64,000 nt of DNA from Agelaius tricolor (lineage: Eukaryota; Chordata; Aves; Passeriformes; Icteridae): assembly GCA_023055355.1 (NCBI GenBank), contig JALJCS010000010.1, forward strand, positions 21,281,001 through 21,345,000, given 5' to 3'. Position 1 is the stretch's first letter. Each line of letters starts with the position of its first letter. The notes under the pieces are model-generated. The model did no database searches, was not told the DNA's origin, and was given only the letters and a program-made list of their open reading frames with translations. The position numbers were made by a program, and so were the translations under genes. Shown piece by piece: positions 34,843-48,408 of this stretch.

Positions 34843-37800
34843 CAGAGTCTGTGAGCAGAAGTCACTCTAATGAGGAAAACTCCTGCTTTCTGCAACTGCT
34901 AATGTAATAAGTGGCAATTTTATGGCTAAATCAGAAGACAAAAAACAAGGGGAGAGAGGGAGAAGAAGAAAACCTCTCTATTTTAAAATGCAGCCAAAAC
35001 CTGCAGGAATCTACTGCTGCCAATTATTTTAACAGCTCCAACCTGTTTCCCCAGCAGAAGGAAAAAAATAAAAATACCCCCTCCAGCCCCTCCTTCCCTG
35101 TCCTTTGGGAAGAGAGGGGTTTGGATTAGCTCTTCAGAATGAAAACAAACACATTGAGGCTTTTATAGAGCCAAGCTGTTCCTGCGTCTTGAGAGCAGAG
35201 CAAGAAAAGATCTAACAGGTGCTGCATGATTTTATATGGCAGCGTCACGAGAGGTGCTGGTTCTCACTCGTGAAAGGAGGCTTTCTTTGCCCTTAGGCTG
35301 GTGCCCTCCTCCATCCCCAGAGCCAGTGGCTTTGGTTTAACAGCCTATCGTGGTTATTTAAGCTCCAGCCAGTGCCAGAAGTCTAAGCTTGTGTCTGTCA
35401 CGTTCCTTCCGCCCTGCCAAACGTGGGCCTGGGGCTGAGGGGCTCCCTTGATGGCTGGTGGGACTCCTGCTCCACCCCATCCTCACCATGGGTGCTCCTT
35501 AGGGAACATAGGTACACCAGGCTCAGGGCTGGAAAACTGGCTTCCCCAAAAAACTCAATCCTTGTCAACCCCCCAAGCTCAAGTCCTGCAGTCCAGCCCT
35601 CCTCCTAGTCCTGGGTGTGAGCAGCTTTCTGTCTTATGACACAGAGAGAGCCATGCATCTTGCAGCAGTAAATTGTTCTTAAACTCCCATGAAGCCTGAG
35701 AAACCTTGGGACAACAGTCTTCCTCCACAGCAGATGAGGAAGATCCTGGATAGACTGGGACCAACAACAGCAAAGCGGAATAGTCTTGAAAATCCAATGA
35801 CATATAAATGTAAGCACTGACAACATTTCCAGAGAGTCCCCATGTGAACCCTGCAGGCCTTTGCCCTGCCTTGTGATTTGCTAAGCAAGGAGCTACAGCA
35901 GCCTCCGCATCCTTTGGAGGAGATATGTGGCCTGTGATCCCATCCCCATGACAGGATGCTACCAGGCAGAGGTGATGCAATGGGGGTGGAGGAGTTCAGA
36001 GCACAGCTATTGCAGAGGGTCTGCTGAAATAAATGCTTGAACTGAGCTGCAGTTGGGACTGACCTTTTATTGTCTTGCTGCTCTTGCCATAAAAATAACC
36101 TCCAAATTAGCCCCAGCTGTTAGCAGGTTTCATCATTAAAATTTTGTTTGGTATTTGAGAGGAAGGAAATCAGCCACTTAAAGAACAATATTGCAATTTT
36201 TTTCTCTTTTCTCCCTCTCCTTCACCCCCCCACCCCCACATACACTGTGATGTCTAGGCCTGGTTTTCTCCACTGGAATGGTGAGCTACTGTCAGATAAG
36301 ACAGCAGACACCATTCCATGAACTTTTTAATTTCTTTTAGGAAGCATTCCCTTCCCCCTTGACACACATTTGCATGCAGACAAGAAGAGGAGCAAATGTA
36401 CTGAGGAAAAATTCGAGCTATAAACGAACCTTCAAAGTTTTAGCAGCATTTTTACTTGTCTGGAGATGTGGCAATACCACGCAAGGCAGGCAGTTGTGGT
36501 ACAGATCCACCAAGCAGGCTAATGGAGAGCAGATCATCGTCTGCACCATGTGCAAGCCCCTCTGCTGTGCACCCAGATGGATATGGAAAGCCTTTAGCAC
36601 CTGGCTCCCCAGCAGCCCCAGTCTCCACTTTGGCCACACCATACTTGGGAGGATAGAAAAGCTGTCAGCAAAGACAGGAACATGCCTCTCTGATTAGTCT
36701 GGAAATCTGCCATGTTCAGCTTTTCCCTTGTGCCTTTTGACACCAGGAAGGGAGGATAGGGAGGCATGGACTATCTGCTGCTGCAACTTTGTCCCCAGCC
36801 AAAAAATAAGGCATTTTGAGGACTATCTTAAGGATTTCAAGAGGAAACAGGAGGCACTATGGGCCTCCTATGGTACTCCTAAGGACACCCAAGCCTCAGA
36901 GCAACTCAGCTGGAAATTTCATGCCACTGGCCCAAGGAGTCTCAGCCCTCCTGCCAAAGGGAAACTGTGTTCCAATAGTTGCTCCCCTAATCTGTCCTGG
37001 TATGCAAGAAATAAGCCATTTTATTTGCTACGCCCCACAGTCCAATTAATTTCTGGACAGGAAAACTTTAAAGGTGCATAGGAAACCCATGTTTTCCTGA
37101 GCTGATCCCATGTTTTCCACAAGGCAGATTGGTACTCCACAGTCCAGGAGAAAGGTGGGGAATTCAGTGAGAGGCAGGAGGTGGGCATTCACTGTCCCTT
37201 GACAGTGTTTAAAACTTCCCAGCTTCATTCCACATTGCAGTGAAACCTTGCTTCTGAAACCTCAGCACTTCTTTGTGAAATTACATTCTTGGTCTGCAGC
37301 CAGCCCAAAAAGACAGTCTCTGAGGTTATCAGCTCAGCTTCAGCCCAGGAATAATCAGCAAGAGGAAAAAAATGAAAACACATTACTGCTTGACAGCTGT
37401 ATTTGACTCTGTGTACAACTGGTTGGTGGGCTAAGGCCAACTGGAGAAAAGTAAAGTGTTTTTCTGGTTGTTTTTTTTTTTTAAATTCCCAACTGATAAT
37501 AGTTGGCAGAATTCAAAGCCTGAGAAGAGCTCAAAAGAGCCTGCATCATCCCAAAAATCAATTTGAAAGATACATCTATCCCCAGGTACAAGCCACCCTC
37601 AATGCACCCCATTGGTATTGAATGGAAGTCTGGCTGTTAATGTATTCAAGAAAAGAATTTTTAGAGAACTATGAGAGGCATTTGGGTCACTGAAGCTTGG
37701 TTCCCTGCTATTCCTAGTCACTACTGCATATCATCACTTTCACAGCTGGATCTTAGTTGCAGCAGCTATAGGTTCTCAAATATCACAGCAATGCTCCCAG

Positions 37801-40006
37801 GGGAGTACCAAGGCAACAAAACCCTGAGGATGGCCATGTTCATTTGGGGTGTTTACCTAATGTACAGCTATTTGAAGGAAGCTAAGAGTTTTCCCTAACT
37901 TTCCAGTTTCAACTTGACTACCTCCTAGTTTGAATCAAGGTTCTTTACATGGTAAAAAAGAAGACATATTTTACTTTTCATCCTCACTTTTCTCCAATTT
38001 TTATGTGAGATCAGCCATCTCTACCAGGACACACTTTCTGCAATATGACCCATTGTGTATGTGTAAAAGGAGAGCTCAAAGGTCACATATAAGGTAGCAT
38101 TTCCCCATCATATCCTCTCAGCAATCACTTGTTTAGGAACTTCTTAAACTGGAGGCTAGATTTAGGCCATTGCATTATTTACCAATGGAAGGACTGTTCT
38201 CCTGAAAAATATCTGGGTTTTAATCCACTTCTGCCTTAGTTTTCTAAAGTAACCTGTGGCTATGAGTCCTACAACATTCATTTTAAACATCTGTTTCCAC
38301 AAATCCAGAAGTTTAGGGAAAAAATACATTTCTTTGGTAGTGCCCAGTGCTTATAAACAATCAAGTATTTGCACCTCCAGTGGTCCTACTCATCCCGTAA
38401 TCAGCAAGAGCTTAGATGAACCCAAGCTATGGACTGGCATCCAGAAAGATCATTAATGCTCAGTTCTAGGATCCAGGATTTAGCAATATTTGCATCCCAA
38501 AAAGAGCAGAAGCAGCTACAAAACTGAGCTTCAGATGTGAACTTGTGAACTTTCTGAGACCTATGCTACTGGGATTTGAGTAAATCTCGAAACCCACTTC
38601 AGGTTTTCAATGCTGCTTTTCTCCCATTCTGTTCCTACCTGCTTCTGTAACTTTTTCACTTGAGCACAGTATAATAACGAATAAAAGAGTAGGAGGAGAA
38701 TGGTTTATAAACCCATATGCATTTATATTTTTCTCCAACAAAGAAAAAAAATAGAAGGCAGTCACCTGCTGAACTCCAAGCACCTTTTTGTGAAATGAGT
38801 CAGAAATCTCCAAGCCTAAGGTAGCTGCTAGATCTACAGGAAGATCTGGGAGAACTGAGGAAGGTAGTATTTGGTCGCTTTAAATTCCCCATTATAATTT
38901 TTTTTTAAACTATCCTTTTCCTTCTTCTGTTGATGTTCCCTGGACCTGATATATAGTCTATGCAACTGAGCCTGATGAAAATAGGTCAATAGGTTGCAAC
39001 TCTGGAAAACATCTATGCTCTGAACGGTCACCTTTTGCATTTTTCACTGGTTTTTTCAACCTTTTCTGGCATCTGGGTGGGATGTGAGTGAGCCCTGGAG
39101 AAGACAGCAGCCCCATCCAACAGCTCACGTCAGACAGCCTGAAGTGACAAGCTGATATTGAAAATCCACATATGGAAGACCTTAATGTGTGGAGATTTAT
39201 GGAGTTGCCTCTGAAGCAAAGTAAGAAATACATTCCTCTCACCCACCTCCTCTTTTCAGCATTTTCCTTCTCGCATGGTCTGATCCAGCCAGGAGACAAG
39301 ATCTTGGGAGGCAAAATAATTGGGAGAGACTTGGCCCCTGCAGCACTCTCAGCACTTGCCAGAATGTGTTCACAGCCTCCTCCTAAATCAGGGAATGATC
39401 CATTTCATGGGGCAACTTAGAGACACTTTTTGCTTCCGTGGGAAGTGGTTCACTTGCTTTTTTCTCACCTACGCCTCCAATGAAAAGAAAAACAATTAAT
39501 GAAGTGTAATAAATGAAAGACAGAGAAGTATGAGACAGATGCAGAAAATTGTAGGAATTGAAGGCTTTCAATATAAATCCTGTGGGACTAACTTTCCTGA
39601 CCTTCCAAGCCAACACTAAACACTCAATTAAAACACTCACACATGCAGGAGCCTCAATGCATGCACAATTTAGACCAGAAAGTTGAAGACTGGGGAGCAT
39701 CAGTGATGGTGACACTGGGCAAACATGGCCAGAAATCCACAGGGATGCACCATTCCTTGGAGGAGCAAGGCCATAGACCCAGAGAGATAAGGTGTTGTGG
39801 GCCAGGACCAGCAGCAAACCACACCACAGGAATGTTTCCCACCTAGGAGCTGCTCAGATGTGTGTATCCTGGTAAGAATGTTTCTCTTCCTCATTTCTTC
39901 CCCAACATACACATTCCACAGGGTCTTGACCAGATGGAGTTTAACTTCCATCTTCCATTTGGGTACCAGGAGTCATCCTCTTCAATTTCTCCAGTAGCTT
40001 CTTTCC

Positions 40007-40008
<2 letters not shown>
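34843..40008. other. Non-coding stretch
   Basis: No gene recognised. A C-rich run (about 36,224-36,239) gives a minor quadruplex possibility on the minus strand. The stretch 36,060-36,205 contains ccataaaaataacc, cagctg and acaatattgcaatt, a weak enhancer-like mix. Frames up to 144 codons (39,383-39,817, minus) have no domain. Confidence 0.6.
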
Positions 40009-40039
<31 letters not shown>

Positions 40040-40154
40040 CAAAAAAAAAACCAAAACAAAGAAAAAAAAAACCAAAAAAAAAAACAACCAAAAAAACCCC
40101 CAAAAAACCCCCAAAAAATACACCAAAAAAAAAAAACCAAAAAAAACCCAAACC
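40009..40154 (+). repeat. A/C-only low-complexity tract, (AAAAC)n grading into A5-6C5 blocks
   Basis: About 146 bases contain almost nothing but A and C on this strand; I see one G (about 40,061) and one T (about 40,119). The left part is (AAAAC)6. The right part has aaaaaaccccc blocks resembling a C-rich telomere-like pattern, so the complementary strand has short G runs separated by T runs. The long Phe/Gly-rich minus-strand frames here are products of this composition, not genes. Confidence 0.95.
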
Positions 40155-40717
40155 ATATCAAGAAGCCAGAGCATTTGGTTTCTATCTTTTCAGATCTCTC
40201 AGCCTCTAACTTTCTCCTTTTGTTATTCTGTTTTTTTAAGAGCACTGGTATGTAATACTTTTGCTTTTGGTATAGAACAGCTCTGATTCTCTAAGGACTC
40301 TAATGTTGAAGGAGACAAGCAAGCATTTCAGTTGTAGTGTTTTGCATTTCTGCTCTTATATTCTCCTCTCATGTTTTGCAGTTCCTTTTGGGATTGGGAT
40401 TATTGACTTTTTATTCATTCAAAATCAAATTTATCCAGGTTGACATTTTCTCCTATGTTTACAAAAAGTAAGAAAGGAAGCATTTACATCCTGCTATTAA
40501 AGAGAAAGACTGCTCACATATACATGTTGGAATGCTTTATAATCTGAGCATTTAGTATTTTTTCCTGAAATACGATGTTTTTGTCTTAGCCAACATCCCT
40601 GCTTCGAAGTTTTGCTCCTTCAGAAGCCTTGAGTACTTTCAGCCTTGGCTGTTTTTACCCTTGCAGTCTGAACTGAACCCTTTCCACTGATTACCCATAG
40701 TGATTAAGGTTAAATTT
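40155..40717. other. Non-coding stretch
   Basis: AT-rich sequence in which I see no gene or element. Confidence 0.6.
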
Positions 40718-40752
40718 GAGCTGATTTACACCCCAGGATGTGCCACTGGATA
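40718..40752. mobile_element. Possible MITE fragment
   Basis: gagctgatttacacccc followed by aggatgtgcc resembles the GATTTACACCAGCTGAGGATCTGGCC string found in old sauropsid palindromic repeats. Very short, so it may be chance. Confidence 0.22.
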
Positions 40753-41249
40753 ATCCTGAGGTCTTTTAAAGTGCAGTCATCACCTCCATGCAGTACAAGT
40801 GGGATATGAAGCTTGCAGGCCCTTTGTAGATGTTTTTAGTTTGCAACAAAGAAATCTGGAACAACTACAGGGAAACAAACTATGCTGAAGCACAATCCTA
40901 CCTGTCAGATATAACTGTGCAGACATCCATCAACTTCTATTTCTTCTATGTGTTTATCTTCGTTCTCCATCTCCCCACTAGGTTTGTGCTAGTCAGAATT
41001 AACCCCACCTGTCTCCAGGGGATGAATGAATTTCCAGCACACTCACTTGCCACTCCATGCTTTCCACTTTAAAAGACATTGAGACTTAGTGACAGAACAG
41101 TCAACAACACTATTAAAACATATAAAATATCAGTAAAACATCTCCCTTCAAGATGTTAACCAAGTGAGTTCTCCTCATCTTACTCTATCTGAGGCCATGG
41201 TGTGATACCACATTAACCTGGGAAAGTCACTGGTTTAATGCACTTGAAA

Positions 41250-41290
41250 CTGAATTTCTGACCCATCTGGGCTCAGTTATACCGTGAGAT
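41250..41290. mobile_element. Possible MITE fragment
   Basis: tgaatttctgaccc followed by gctcagttataccgtg resembles the GAATTTGGCCC and CTCAGTTACACCGGTG parts of the same kind of palindromic repeat as at 23.9 kb. Short and diverged. Confidence 0.22.
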
Positions 41291-43507
41291 ATATTTATCT
41301 ATATTGACATCCTGGGTTGGGGCTAATACCCAACACAACTGGGAAATGAGTTCACTCCTTAGCTTCAGGATTTTGTTGGTCACAGTGAGCCAAGTTGTCA
41401 GCACTTTGTGACATTTAATGCATTTTCTTGCACATTAACACCTTTGGGTGGGAAAATTATAGTCAGCTCCATATGCCTGCTGTTGGAAGTAAGAGCCTTT
41501 CCTGGATGGGTCTTTGATTTTTCATTGATCCTGATGCTGTGAGCTCATGGTATGCAGTGGTGGCAGGTGAGGGCCAAAGGAGGCTGTGGACACTGAGTGA
41601 GCAGTGGGATATTTGGATGTGTCTGTTGTGTGGGACTGCAGCCTCCTCTTTTCTTCCCCATCCCACCGAGGCTGTGATACTTTCTTAGTGTCACTTTTCC
41701 AATGGCTCCAGTTGCGGCAGGCACAAGGACAGAGGAGAGCTAATTCTGGGTGCTGAGGAATGAAAAGATAAATAAGCACTGGACAACGGTGCCTCTTTTA
41801 AGAGGAGACCTATAGGTGACAGGGAAACTTGAGTATGGCAAGAGATAGTGGGATACACTGGTGTATCTCCTTTAATTTCTTTATATAGCTTACACCAGGA
41901 CAGGATCATGGCATGGACTTGGGGGAGAGGGAGGGAACAAGCAGGCATGACTGAATCCATATTTGTGGCTGAGAGGCAGAAGTGGAACCCCAGGCTCTTG
42001 ATCATGACAGCCCCCCACTGCCTTCCATTGAATTATTGCCTTGATTAGCATGATGCCTTGCCCCCGGCAACCATGTGGCATTGAGTCTATGGAGAAAAAT
42101 ATATGAGTGTTGAGAATAATTGGTTCTTTGATATTAGATTGTGCAAAGGTCAAAGTTCACTGGGGAGAGCAAGACAGCTGAAAAGTCACATTCCCTGCAG
42201 GCGCTGTGGCACTGACCTCTTGTGCCTGCAAAAACGGGAAATCACAGATAATCTGCTGCGATGCCATGGCTTCTTGTGCTGGGGTACTGTGAGATCTCAG
42301 GGCAAACACTGCACTTTCTCATCTGACAACACTGGAGCTCTTTGTAGCACCAGGTCAGGTTCTGTACAGGGGTAGTTAGATAAGGTTTTCATGTTATGTG
42401 ATCTGTCTTGTTGCATTATTCTAACAAATTAGACACTACAAAGCCACTCTACTGTCTGTCTATCTATCTGTCTGCACCACCATGACATTTTTCTCTTCCC
42501 CTGAACTCCATCAGCTGTGATTTACTTGGTATCCATGAAAGATCTTGCTGTTTATGTTTGTGGGCTCTATGGAAACCCTGTGGTTTGGTGCCCCTTGTCC
42601 ATGTCCCCATCAGCCATGACAGAAATTCTTTAAAAGCTGAAGACTTTTTCAAACTGCTGACCCCAATAATCTCACCATGGAGCTTCATCAAAGATGAGAG
42701 GATTTGCATCCACGATTTCTCTCTTTTTGTAGTACCTGCCATCCTCAGAAAGACTCAAGTTTTCAAGGCAGGGCCTCTTTTCTGGAGGGTCCTACAGGAG
42801 AAGTCACAGAAACAAAACTGAGATTTCAGATTCTTGCCCAGAAGACCTTGAATTGACATGAAAAGTGGGCAGCAGAGGTGAGTAGAATCCATCCAGAAGG
42901 AGGTGATACAACATATAGTACCTGACATAATGCATTTAGTAGTTAATAACATGTTCCTGAGGTCCTTTCTATTTGACAAAATTGACCTCTATTTGAGGTC
43001 CTTTACCTTTTGGCAAAAGCCTTATTGCAGGCTGTAGGTAGATTCTGCTTTACTTTGTCACATCTCAGGAAGCTCCTCTTTTATACATTGGGTAGGTCAT
43101 TTACCTTCTTAGTGTGTTTGCCCCATTTGTGCTGTGGTGATGGTGAAGTGGAAGATGGATGATGGAGATGCATTGTTTCTGCACCAAAATGACATGCGGA
43201 ATTCATGTTCAGGCCTTGCAGTCCTACAAAACAATGGCGAAAATGCAGCCAGGTTTTCTAGTGTGAGAGAGAACCTCTTCAGTACTCCTCCTCTTGTGCA
43301 GACCTGTTATGTCCCAAACCCTCCGTGCAATTATTGAAGACCTTTCCTTTACAGGACAGACAGGCTTAGGGATCATGGATTTCCAACCCTGTTTCACAAT
43401 GCTTATCCATCGGCTCTGGGTTGCTGGCCTCAGATTTAAGATGTTAACCTGCAGTGCCAGCCAGGCAGGATCTCAAAGCAGAGGGGGAGATTGGGGAATG
43501 TTTTGAC
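41291..43507. other. Non-coding stretch with a small tetranucleotide repeat
   Basis: A (TCTG/TCTA)n run covers about 42,453-42,475. An imperfect hairpin, TTCCCTGCAGGC (42191-42202) with GTGCCTGCAAAAACGGGAA (42222-42240), lies in CpG-containing sequence, but no microRNA is recognised. No gene is supported; opposing frames at 41,522-42,153 and 42,464-42,821 have no domains. Confidence 0.6.
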
Positions 43508-43510
43508 AAT

Positions 43511-43546
43511 TCCTAACCTATCCCATCCTATCTAATCCTATCCTAT
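43511..43546 (+). repeat. Imperfect (ATCCT)n pentanucleotide repeat
   Basis: Units of cctat, cccat, cctat, ctaat, cctat and cctat run for about 36 bases with single-base changes. Confidence 0.85.
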
Positions 43547-44554
43547 GCTCATTCCTTTATCATGCTGTCTCCCACATGAATCAATGTTTAGGTATACTAG
43601 AGAACAGATAACATTCATGGCAAACTGGGCTAAAGCCAAGGTCTCCAGTCAGAAAGTGTCCTTATTTCCTTCACTCATTCTTTGACTCTCCTCTTGCTCT
43701 TCTGGAGTGCTAACCCCATTTCTTCTCTTCTTGAGGTGCTGCAGGTTGGTTTTTGTAGTGTTTGAACTGAAGCTGAAATTTTCCAAATAATTGTATAGGG
43801 AAAAGACTGGCCTTTGAAAGGGAAACACTTCTCACAGAATGAGAAACCCTTGGCCTGGCAGCACCAAGCAATGGAGCTCAGGCTTTGACTCCCCTTTTCC
43901 CAGTCACCATGGGGTGTTTTGAGGGGGTATCAGGGTTACAACTTCTGGCAGTAGTTATTTCTCCAGAAAAATAAAAGGATCTGCAGAGGAAAGCAAAGGC
44001 ATGCTGGCTGTTTGGCTGCTTCCTCAGTGCCATATAGCATCCCCAGGGATGTTGGCTTGCAAGATTTGCTTCCCAAGGCCATAAGGTGGTTGATGGCTGA
44101 ATGAGAAGCCTGGACATGAAGTGCCATTTCCTCCTGCTGCACTGATCTCTGTTCAGGTCTGCTGGCCACTGGTGTGTTACAGTCAAGACTGTGCAAAACT
44201 TCTTCCAATGTAGTGCGAAATTTGCTCCAAAAGAGCAGAAACATCTGGTTAGTACCAGGAAGTGGTCTCTGGCTGCATTTGGCATCAAGGGACCGTGTAG
44301 TTAATACACTCTTACCTCATCAGTAGGTGTCACTGCAGCAAAAGACAGGGTCCAGTGGAAAGTTTCAGAGGGGTACTTCAGCCAACCAACCAGATGCAGT
44401 CAGTTCAGCGCTTCCTGACTACAGCCAGAGAACAGCTATGGATCTGGGTTTATGAATTGCTTGTAATAAGGCTATAGGAAATGAGAGATTAAGGAAATGA
44501 GTCATTAAGTGATTACAAAGACATGTGGAGCACACACAGTTGTGGCCGCCAGTA
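43547..44554. other. Non-coding stretch
   Basis: A 136-codon minus-strand frame (43,878-44,288) has no recognisable domain. No element recognised. Confidence 0.6.
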
Positions 44555-44645
44555 ACAGAGCGTTGAGCAACCGTAAATTTCTTCTACGGGGGTTTTGGGA
44601 ATGTTCCTGCTGAACTTGTATGCAGTAGTGAGTTACGGTTCGGTG
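44545..44645. other. CpG-containing patch with an 8-bp inverted repeat AACCGTAA / TTACGGTT
   Basis: AACCGTAA (44569-44576) and its exact reverse complement TTACGGTT (44633-44640) bracket ccgtaaatttcttctacgg, itself a 5-bp inverted repeat. Six or so CpGs cluster here in a CpG-poor background. About 190 bases downstream is tataaataaggg (44830). This could be a fragment of an LTR or an old DNA transposon, but no termini are clear. Confidence 0.3.
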
Positions 44646-46360
44646 GATGTAGTTGAAATGAACCAGTAGCAAGTTTCAGTCACTCTTAGCACAAAACCCA
44701 CAAAAGAGATTTCTAAGGCTCAAAAATCACCCTTTTGATGCCAGGCCTGGTGACTTGTCCCAAGAGAAATTTTTCAACAGGTAAGAAACAGCCACCCTCT
44801 GACACAGTAGGATTGAGGTCTGGACTTTAGTATAAATAAGGGAGCTTTAACCAAGCTCAGTTTGAACCCCTTTGTTGGGGCCAAATTCTGAAAGCTGACA
44901 ATGCAGCCCTATGCTAGAAACAGCTTCTGAATCTGTTTCCACATCACTGTCAATAGAGCCACCAGCAGCAGCTGTTCGTCCTGTCAAGGTGTTTCTCTGA
45001 TGTGCTGGCAATGGCATTCAGCAATGCTGTCACACATGAAAGTGTGGATAACCAGATCTTGAGTCTGCAGAAAGTGGGGTGGAGAGGGCAGCAGTGAGGC
45101 TGTGCTTGTTTGGCAGGTGCACCACTGTATAGTCACCGAAGTCATAAAAATGGACACTCCATGTGTCATGTGGCAGCAAAATCCCCAAGTTTTTAATCCT
45201 GTTTTCTGGGAAGCATAGTCAAGAAAAAAAGACCTGAAATGCAGAGCAGATCAGCCCTGCTGTCTGCCATCAAACCCAATCTTCTGCTCTGCACAACATT
45301 CTTGCAAGTTCTTCCTCCAAAATATGTTATGCAACAGGTTCAACAATCATGTTGCTAAGCAGTCAAATGCTATGGAAGAAGAAAATTAAGCAGTCAGGTA
45401 TCTTTGATGTTATCCTAATGGATTTATTAAAGACGTACATGAAGCCCTGGTGGCCCAGATATAGAAGAAAATTAAACAATATGAGATAGGTTCTCTGAGT
45501 CCTTTCTGAAAATTATTTTCCCAGCATTTTGCCTCCAAAGTGTGCTGATTTTGTACCAGCACCTCTGCAAATGCTAGTTTTCAAATTGGCTCAATGCTCT
45601 GTGTCTTGCTTACTGCTGGCTCCTTCTCCAATAGATCTAATTCCCCAACCTACTCTCTAGACAGGAACATAGCTACAGATGCAGGGAGGAAGAGGAGCAT
45701 ATGATCCCCCCTCTACCTGGTAACAGACTGACATGGAATGAGGCCTCTCAAAACAGGTATCCTGGTTAAAAAACCCAAAAAGCCAAGTTTTCACTCCCAT
45801 TCTCTCTGTTGTACTTTATATTTACATTCAGTCTCCTCAGATCCTTGCTGGTCTTCGAAGCAAACAGTATTTTGGGTGTACACTACTCTGCTTCACACAG
45901 AAGTTAATCACAGCTGAGCAAAGAGTGGCTGCAATGCTTATAGTCACAGTTCAGTGTCACCCACTCCCCAGACTAACCACTTGGGCTCTGCATGGAGAAT
46001 GCAAACAAAAATAATTTCCTTATTGGTTTTGCTCCCTCATTTTCCCTTCTCTCATGGAGCTAGCTGTCTTAGGAGGCTGAGACACTTCAGAAATCTCTGT
46101 AGTGGGCTGATAGATGGGGGAGGATGGAGCAGAAAATCCACCATTCATGTGGTTGCAGCAGGAGCAGTAGCACAAGCATTGGTGCGTACGTAACAGGCTC
46201 CATATATGAGAGTTCCTGACCCTGTGACTTTAAATCTGACTAGATAAGAGAGCCAAAGAGTGGGAGGTGAAACAGAAGCCCAGAGAGCTGAAAAGATTTG
46301 TCATAGCAGATCTGGGACTGGTGCCCAAGCCTTCTAAGCACAGCTGGGTGATGATATTAT
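44646..46360. other. Non-coding stretch
   Basis: Contains a ggggccaaattctga string (44,877-44,891) that recalls a MITE terminus without a partner. No gene recognised. Confidence 0.6.
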
Positions 46361-46384
46361 GGTTATTATTAATAATAATAATAG
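46361..46384 (+). repeat. Short (TTA/TAA)n repeat
   Basis: ggttattattaataataataatag, about 20 bases, partly self-complementary (TTATTATT with AATAATAA). Confidence 0.85.
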
Positions 46385-48408
46385 TTAGTGTGCCAAAAGC
46401 TGTTGTTAGAGTAGGACTAAAAGAGATCACCAAACTGAGCAGAGTGTGGTGAATATTTTTGGCCAAAGAATATATCAGTGTTGACATTTTTCAAAATCTC
46501 TCAGGTATTTTCAAAATAAATTTTACAATTAAAAATAGGCATTGCACTTAAAAGCAAGGGGAAAAAAAGTTTCTAAATTATCTAAGTAACTAATAAGTGT
46601 AAAAGCCTTTCAATTTCAGCCTAATGAAACACTTCATTTAGGTCCAAAATCAACCTTTTCCTTTCATCCAAAACCTCAAAAGATTATTGTGTTGGTTGAG
46701 CCTTTTCTTCCTCTCTGATTTTCTATTTTGGTGATCAGACCAAAATACATAGCACTCACCAAGCTCCACTCATAAATCCTAAGGAAAAAAACGTGTCCCA
46801 TGGACTACATTAAACTTTATTATGTAGACTTTTCAACAATGAAAATCTCTCTCCCAGGCATTTTAACTACATCACCACAGTAACTATCCTACCATGCTAC
46901 AACTTCTACTACAATATTTCTTTGTTGCACAGATAACTGTGACCAAGCCCTTGCTAACGTAATTCATGAGAGGGAGCAGCATGATTGAAACAATACTCAC
47001 GCTTCAGGGTTGACCTCTAAACCTGTCATAAGTCACAAGTGTCAAAATCAAGCAAGGTTATACAGGGGAGGTTATGAAATTTCATCACTTATACAGATGT
47101 TGGATTTTCTATGCCGTAATGACAGGCAACTTACTCAATTGTGTATGTTCTGATGAAAAGAACAAATTTACTTCATTTTGACTGTTTTTCATTTTTAGAC
47201 GATTCTCACCTTTTCTGCAGCAGCTTGTTTTCTGTAGTGTCTTTAGGAAAGCTTTTTTTTTTGTTTGGTTTGTCAGTATTTCTCTGTGTGAGACAATGCA
47301 TCAACACCTTTCATTCTGAGTAAATTCAGCCAAGAACTGTATTGCAGAGATATTTGCTACCTGATGAAATGTAGAGACAAGTGGAAGTAGCTGTTTCCCA
47401 GAATAGTGTTTGCAAAAGCTCAGGAAAGGAAAAGCAAAAGAAGTGTGCCTGCAGCTGAAGGTGAAAGCAGAAAATCCAAGCAGAAGCAAAGTAACTGATC
47501 TAACAAGAATGCTACCCAGACATTGGACATCTTCTCTACTTGCAGAAAATGCCAAGTGATCCTAAATGATCTGGAGTAACTGGAGCTGTGGTTATGTCTG
47601 GTCAGAAAAGCTCCCTCAGCGCTCTCTGTGGAGCCTCCCCACCTGCCATGGGGATACTTTCTGTTCTCACAAACACATCGAGATCCACAGGCAGGACAGC
47701 TCAACACCCTGTTCTGTTTGATGTTGTCTGAAAGAAAATAGTCCCCACTAATGACTAAGCCTCCTGTGTTGCTTCATCCTTGCCGTCCAAACACTCATTG
47801 TGCTCAGACTGCTAGATCTGCAGAGACAAGAGGTAGGCATGAATTTTTGGATGTATCCAAACACAGGTTAGAAGAACACACCAACAGAGTTCTTTAAGTC
47901 CTTGGATTTTCCTGGAGTCACCTAATTACTTCAAGGGTTTGTCATAAATACCTGGATTTTCCCAGACAGACTGGCCTTTGAGGAGCTGCACTATGACTCC
48001 ATCACAAGCCCATTAATTCCACCCTGTATGAAGTCATGTTGTCCAGAGAGTGATAACATGCTGGAGAGATAAACCTGTTCAGCAGAGCCTTGCCTTCAAC
48101 TTACACATACAACAGTGCAGTAATGCTGAAAGCCCTCAGAAAAACACGTGTACATTGAAGACAGGATTTTCTTTTTCCTGTTTCTTTTTCCTCCAGGGAA
48201 AACAAAATGAACTTTAATAAACTTGGGTGTCAGAGCACAGGAGAAAGCAATAATCCTAAAAACACAGCATCAGCAGGAGACACATGTATGGCTCAGGAAA
48301 TCCAGCAGAAGAATAAAAATCAAGAGCTATATCCAGACTGGCCATGATAGTTGCCCTAGCATACAGGAGCAGCTACTTTACTGGTATCAGAAGGAACCAG
48401 AGTCTGAC
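46385..48408. other. Non-coding stretch
   Basis: AT-rich to mixed sequence. No gene, RNA or element recognised. Confidence 0.6.

Noticed and set aside
39862..40245. Lys/Pro-rich and Phe/Gly-rich frames around 40 kb
   Set aside because: They are translations of the A/C low-complexity tract.
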